8,145 bases of DNA. Source: Actinomycetes bacterium (GTDB lineage Bacteria; Actinomycetota; Acidimicrobiia; Acidimicrobiales; Microtrichaceae). Below the pieces are notes generated by a model. It did no database searches. It was not told the origin of the DNA and saw nothing but the letters and a program-made list of their open reading frames with translations. Of the stretch, positions 5,604 to 8,145 are shown one piece after another. Location of the stretch: NCBI GenBank assembly GCA_023423215.1, contig JAFAFZ010000114.1, positions 1 to 8,145 of the forward strand, written 5' to 3'. How positions within the stretch are numbered: the first letter of the stretch is position 1; the number at the start of each line of letters is the position of its first letter. Both the position numbers and the translations under genes were made by a program.

Positions 5604-7154
5604 ATGTCGAACCTCGCCGATCACGACCCGAGCTCGCCCGTGGTGGTGGCGATCGACGCGGGCACCACGGGCGTGCGTGCGTTCGCCGTCGACCTCGACG
5701 GCCGGCCCGTCGGGCGCAGCTACCGCGAGTTCACCCAGCACTTCCCCCGCCCCGGCTGGGTCGAGCACGACGCCGCCGAGATCTGGTCGACCACCTGCAC
5801 GGTCCTCGCGGAGCTGGATGCTGAGCTGGGCCGACCGGTCGCGGCGATCGGCGTCACCGACCAGCGCGAGACGGTCGTCGCGTGGGACCGTCGCAGCGGG
5901 ACACCACGCCACCACGCCATCGTCTGGCAGGACCGCCGCACGGCCGCGCGGTGCGAGGAGCTGACCGCGGCCGGCGAGCTGGACCGCATCCGTGCGGCGA
6001 CCGGGCTGGTGCTCGACCCGTACTTCTCGGCGTCGAAGTTCGAGTGGCTCCTGACCGAGGGCGGCGTCGCCGTCGACGACGACCTGCTGCTCGGCACGAT
6101 CGACTCGTGGATCATCTGGAACCTGACCCGCGGCGCTGCCGGTGACGGCACCGCGGCAGCACACGTCACGGACGCGTCGAACGCGAGCCGCACGATGCTG
6201 TTCGACCTGCGCACCGGCGACTGGTCCGACGAGCTGTGCGAGCTGTTCGGGGTGCCGCGGCGATCGCTGCCGACGGTCGTGCCCTCGGCCGGCAGCGTCG
6301 GCACCACCGCCGAGGGCTGCGGGCTGCGCGCCGGCATCCCCGTGACGGGCATCGCCGGGGATCAGCAGGCGGCGCTGTTCGGCCAGGCGTGCGTGCACCC
6401 CGGCATGGCGAAGAACACCTACGGCACCGGCTCGTTCGTGCTGATGAACGTCGGCCCGGTGCTGCCGGCGCCGAGCGAGGGGTTGCTGACGACGGTGGCC
6501 TGGACGCTGCCGTCGCGGCTGCTCGGCGGCGACGACGACGCCCTGGTCACCCACTACGCGCTCGAGGGTTCGATCTTCGTGACCGGCGCCGCGGTGCAGT
6601 GGCTGCGCGACGGGCTGGGCGTCATCGACGACGCGGCCGAGATCGGCCCGCTCGCCGAGTCCGTGCCCGACACCTCGGGCGTCGTGATCGTCCCCGCCTT
6701 CACCGGGCTCGGCTCGCCCTACTGGGACCCGTACGCACGCGGCACGGTCCTGGGCATCACCCGCGGCGCGGGGCGGGCGCAGTTGGCACGGGCCGTCGTC
6801 GAGTCCATGGCCTTCCAGACACGCGACGTCGTCGACGCCATGGCCGCGGCCTCGGGCGAGCGGCTCGAGGAGCTGCGAGTCGACGGCGGCGCGGCGGTGA
6901 TGGACCTGCTGCTGCGCCTCCAGGCCGACCAGCTCGGCGTCGACGTGGCCCGGTCGGCGGTGGCCGAGACCCCGGCGCTCGGCGCGGCGTACCTGGCGGG
7001 GCTGGGTGCAGGACTGTGGTCCGACGTGCAGGAGGTCGCCGCACGCTGGGTCGCGGATGCCCGGGTCGAGCCGAGCGGCGATCGGGCGGTCGTCGACGCC
7101 GCCTACGCGCAGTGGCAGCGGGGCGTGGAACGCTCCCGCGGCTGGGCCGACTGA
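5604..7154 (+). CDS. glpK: Glycerol kinase
   Basis: This 516-residue cytoplasmic FGGY-family kinase converts glycerol and ATP to glycerol 3-phosphate, the entry step of glycerol use. Signatures in order: IDAGTTGVRAF (17-27, phosphate loop), PGWVEHD (50-56), TDQRET (85-90) with the glycerol-contacting Arg-Glu pair R88/E89, VWQDRRT (107-113), DPYFSASKF (138-146), GIAGDQQAALFGQ with catalytic base D253, NTYGTGSF, ALEGSIFVTGAAVQWLRD, FTGLGSPYWDPYARG, and ETPALGAAYLAG near the C-terminus. The length is normal. IDAGTTGVRA differs from the common IDQGTTSSRA. The loop before GIAGDQ (about 235-248) lacks the GGTR motif that binds fructose 1,6-bisphosphate in the E. coli enzyme, and no His was seen there as in PTS-regulated Gram-positive enzymes, so neither control is evident. 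No facilitator (glpF) or glycerol-3-phosphate dehydrogenase gene is adjacent. ATG 5604 is fixed by the promoter 8 nt upstream. Confidence 0.95.
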   Translation: MSNLADHDPSSPVVVAIDAGTTGVRAFAVDLDGRPVGRSYREFTQHFPRPGWVEHDAAEIWSTTCTVLAELDAELGRPVAAIGVTDQRETVVAWDRRSGTPRHHAIVWQDRRTAARCEELTAAGELDRIRAATGLVLDPYFSASKFEWLLTEGGVAVDDDLLLGTIDSWIIWNLTRGAAGDGTAAAHVTDASNASRTMLFDLRTGDWSDELCELFGVPRRSLPTVVPSAGSVGTTAEGCGLRAGIPVTGIAGDQQAALFGQACVHPGMAKNTYGTGSFVLMNVGPVLPAPSEGLLTTVAWTLPSRLLGGDDDALVTHYALEGSIFVTGAAVQWLRDGLGVIDDAAEIGPLAESVPDTSGVVIVPAFTGLGSPYWDPYARGTVLGITRGAGRAQLARAVVESMAFQTRDVVDAMAAASGERLEELRVDGGAAVMDLLLRLQADQLGVDVARSAVAETPALGAAYLAGLGAGLWSDVQEVAARWVADARVEPSGDRAVVDAAYAQWQRGVERSRGWAD

Positions 7155-7207
7155 GCCCCGCGCTGCGCCTGCCCCTGCACCAGCACCTGCCGCCCTGCCC
7201 CCTGCGA
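7155..7207 (+). other. C-rich tail after glpK with repeated CCTGC/CTGC
   Basis: The stretch after the glpK stop is rich in C, with several spaced CTGC motifs and almost no A or T. A C-rich, unstructured transcript followed by a strong hairpin could suit Rho-dependent termination, but that is inference. No gene was seen here. Confidence 0.3.
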
Positions 7208-7253
7208 GATCTGGCTGCGAGACGTGGTCCGACCACGTCGGGCAGCCGAGATC
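7208..7253. terminator. Long hairpin between convergent glpK and ACT-domain gene
   Basis: A near-continuous stem of about 20 paired positions is visible. GACGTGGTC (7221-7229) pairs with GACCACGTC (7231-7239) around C7230; GGCTGC (7213-7218) pairs with GCAGCC (7242-7247) after a 2x2 internal loop; GATCT (7208-7212) pairs with AGATC (7249-7253) with G7248 bulged. It lies 53 nt after the glpK stop and 45 nt beyond the stop of the opposing gene, so it can fold in either transcript. There is no T-run on either side, so it would be a U-less, bidirectional terminator of the sort proposed in actinobacteria. A protein-binding operator is the alternative. Confidence 0.6.
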
Positions 7254-7298
7254 CGGGTGGGTGGACCGTGGCCGGCGGTCGGTCGGGTCGTCAGGGTG

Positions 7299-7907
7299 TC
7301 AGACGAGCGCGGCGACGGCCTCGAGCACGGCCTGCTCGCGCCCACGCAGCGGCAGGTGGCCACGGCTGACCACCAGCGCCAGACCGGAGTCCGGCAGGTG
7401 CGCGATCGCCAGCTCCTTCAGGTCCAGATCCGCGCCCTCGGCCGTGGCGCCCAGCACGAAGGCGCAGAGCCAGCCCTCGGGCGGCACGTCGTCACCGACG
7501 CTGACGACCAGGCGGCCACCGCTCGGATCGACCAGGGCGACCCAGTCGGCGCCCACCAGCGTCCGTGTGCCGTCCACGAGCGCCTCGAGGCCGTCGATCA
7601 CCGACTCGGCCCGCCGGATGTTCCGCGCGACCTGCAGCGCCAGCACCGCCGGATCCGGCGGCGGCCCGTCGAGCGGGCGGATGTTCTCGACGTCGACGCC
7701 CTCGACCTCGCCGATCTCGGTCAGGAGCAGGTCGACCAGCTCGCCGTCGGGCAGGTCGATGACCAGCTCGTCGACCGCGCGGCCGGCGCCACGCTCGATG
7801 ATGTCGATGCCGATCACGTCCGCCCGCACCGCACCCACACGGGTCGCGACGGCCCCAAGCGCACCGGGGCGGTCGGGCAGCCAGACTCGGATGACGTAGG
7901 TAGGCAT
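7299..7907 (-). CDS. ACT-domain protein with a degenerate GAF-like C-terminal half
   Basis: The 202-residue cytoplasmic product opens with an ACT domain (about 3-72): strand TYVIRVWLPD, the RPGALGAVA turn and helix (13-21), then VIGIDIIERG and a valine-rich strand DELVIDLP. ACT domains usually bind amino acids or other small ligands and regulate an attached or partner enzyme. A central helix-rich linker (about 85-110) leads to a second half (about 112-200) whose alternating strands (ADWVALVD, GRLVVSVGD, GLALVVSRGH) and ending PLRGREQAVLEAVAAL resemble a degenerate GAF sensor domain; this is a judgement from pattern, not an alignment. No enzyme domain is present, so it is probably a ligand-responsive regulator with no identified partner here. 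ATG 7907 has TAGGGT 7 nt upstream. It is convergent with glpK and divergent from the TetR-family gene. Being divergent from a TetR gene makes it a possible target, although the operator lies nearer the regulator's own start. Confidence 0.8.
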   Translation of the reverse strand: MPTYVIRVWLPDRPGALGAVATRVGAVRADVIGIDIIERGAGRAVDELVIDLPDGELVDLLLTEIGEVEGVDVENIRPLDGPPPDPAVLALQVARNIRRAESVIDGLEALVDGTRTLVGADWVALVDPSGGRLVVSVGDDVPPEGWLCAFVLGATAEGADLDLKELAIAHLPDSGLALVVSRGHLPLRGREQAVLEAVAALV

Positions 7908-7914
7908 CGGGCAG

Positions 7915-7920
7915 ACCCTA
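7915..7920 (-). promoter_or_regulatory. -10 box of the ACT-domain gene (leaderless)
   Basis: TAGGGT on the minus strand (7920-7915) lies 7 nt before the ATG at 7907 and is identical to the pfkA -10 box. The upstream element is less clear: TGAAAC at 7947-7942 is the best candidate, about 21 bp away. Confidence 0.45.
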
Positions 7921-7991
7921 TCGGCGGCGCGTGACGGCCCTGTTTCATCCGGGTGAAGCCACCACGGACGGTGAGCTCCGCCGAAGCCGGA

Positions 7992-8009
7992 CTAGACCGC
8001 CCGGTCAAG
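7992..8009. promoter_or_regulatory. Candidate TetR-family operator in the regulator's promoter
   Basis: CTAGACCGCCCGGTCAAG pairs at 7 of 8 positions on each side of a central CC (only A7994/A8007 mismatches). It overlaps the -35-like TAGACC (7993-7998) of the TetR-family gene. Many TetR proteins bind palindromes of this size in their own promoters; GACC...GGTC half-sites are common among them. A further copy of the half-site, TTGACCGG, lies at 8023-8030. Confidence 0.55.
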
Positions 8010-8023
8010 AACGTTGCTAGCGT
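7993..8023 (+). promoter_or_regulatory. Predicted leaderless promoter of the TetR-family gene
   Basis: TAGACC (7993-7998) and TAGCGT (8018-8023, a TANNNT -10 box) are 19 bp apart, and the ATG at 8031 lies 7 nt after the -10 box. There is no ribosome-binding sequence. Both elements overlap candidate repressor half-sites. Confidence 0.5.
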
Positions 8024-8030
8024 TGACCGG
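8001..8030. repeat. 8-bp inverted repeat across the TetR-family transcription start
   Basis: CCGGTCAA (8001-8008) and TTGACCGG (8023-8030) are perfect inverted copies with 14 bp between. The right arm abuts the ATG at 8031 and the interval contains the -10 box. The left arm is shared with the 18-bp palindrome, so the promoter carries three half-sites. Confidence 0.5.
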
Positions 8031-8145
8031 ATGTCACGACGACTGACCCAACGGGGCAAGGAACGTCGGGCGCAGCTGATCGCCTACGCGACCCAGGAGT
8101 TCGCCGAGAAGGGCTACCACCCGACCTCGGTCGCGGACATCGTCG
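8031..8145 (+). CDS. TetR-family transcriptional regulator, N-terminal part only
   Basis: Only the first 38 residues are in the window; the gene continues past the right edge. The visible part is typical of the TetR DNA-binding domain: a basic start (SRRLTQRGKERRAQL), the helix LIAYATQEFAEKGY, and the beginning of the helix-turn-helix, TSVADIV. Such proteins are dimeric repressors that release DNA when a small ligand binds the C-terminal domain, which is not seen here. The ATG at 8031 follows a -10 box by 7 nt and is preceded directly by an operator-like half-site, which points to autoregulation. The ligand and other targets cannot be inferred. Confidence 0.9.
   Translation, partial: MSRRLTQRGKERRAQLIAYATQEFAEKGYHPTSVADIV

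Noticed and set aside
7155..7207. G-quadruplex on the minus strand of the C-rich stretch
   Set aside because: Only three G-runs of three or more were seen close together, short of the four needed for a standard quadruplex.
1..8145. New defence, mobile or biosynthetic system
   Set aside because: All recognisable genes are housekeeping or common signalling genes. There are no transposase, integrase, toxin-antitoxin, nuclease, phage or array-type repeat signals.

Overview
The window reads as ordinary core chromosome of a high-GC actinobacterium. The genes fit an environmental Actinomycetota lineage, most likely class Acidimicrobiia (an inference from gene content and composition; no rRNA or other phylogenetic marker is present). 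Coding is tight, genes often overlap by 4 bp (GTGA), Shine-Dalgarno sequences are nearly absent, and the first genes of transcription units have a TANNNT -10 box only 6-8 nt before the start codon, so leaderless mRNAs are probable. No mobile element, CRISPR array, tRNA, rRNA or phage gene was seen.

Left part, plus strand: an upstream region without a convincing gene (1-161), a 105-residue two-helix membrane protein (162-479) and an inositol-monophosphatase-family phosphatase (476-1354) that starts inside the stop of the membrane protein gene. After a 91-bp gap comes a signalling cassette: an OmpR-type response regulator closely resembling MtrA (1446-2126), a membrane histidine kinase in the MtrB position (2146-3801) and a GerMN-domain lipoprotein (3798-4448) in the LpqB position. 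This order matches the mtrA-mtrB-lpqB cell-envelope operon of mycobacteria and relatives, but the lipoprotein has only the GerMN module and no beta-propeller.

Middle part: a phosphofructokinase (pfkA, minus strand, 4486-5520) converges on the lipoprotein gene. It is divergent from glycerol kinase (glpK, 5604-7154), with an 83-bp shared promoter region holding a 15-bp inverted repeat. One enzyme acts in upper glycolysis and the other feeds glycerol into lower glycolysis. The PFK has an unusual nucleotide-site signature (Asn103, Gly104, Lys124).

Right part: a long hairpin (7208-7253) separates glpK from a convergent gene for an ACT-domain protein (7299-7907). A TetR-family regulator (8031 onward) runs off the right edge. 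Its promoter carries an 18-bp near-palindrome plus a third half-site touching the start codon, which suggests autoregulation.

I did not find a convincing new multi-gene system. The observations most worth following are the reduced LpqB in a conserved operon, the PFK active-site combination, the uniform leaderless promoters, an 8-codon relay ORF between the regulator and kinase genes, and the structured intergenic sites.
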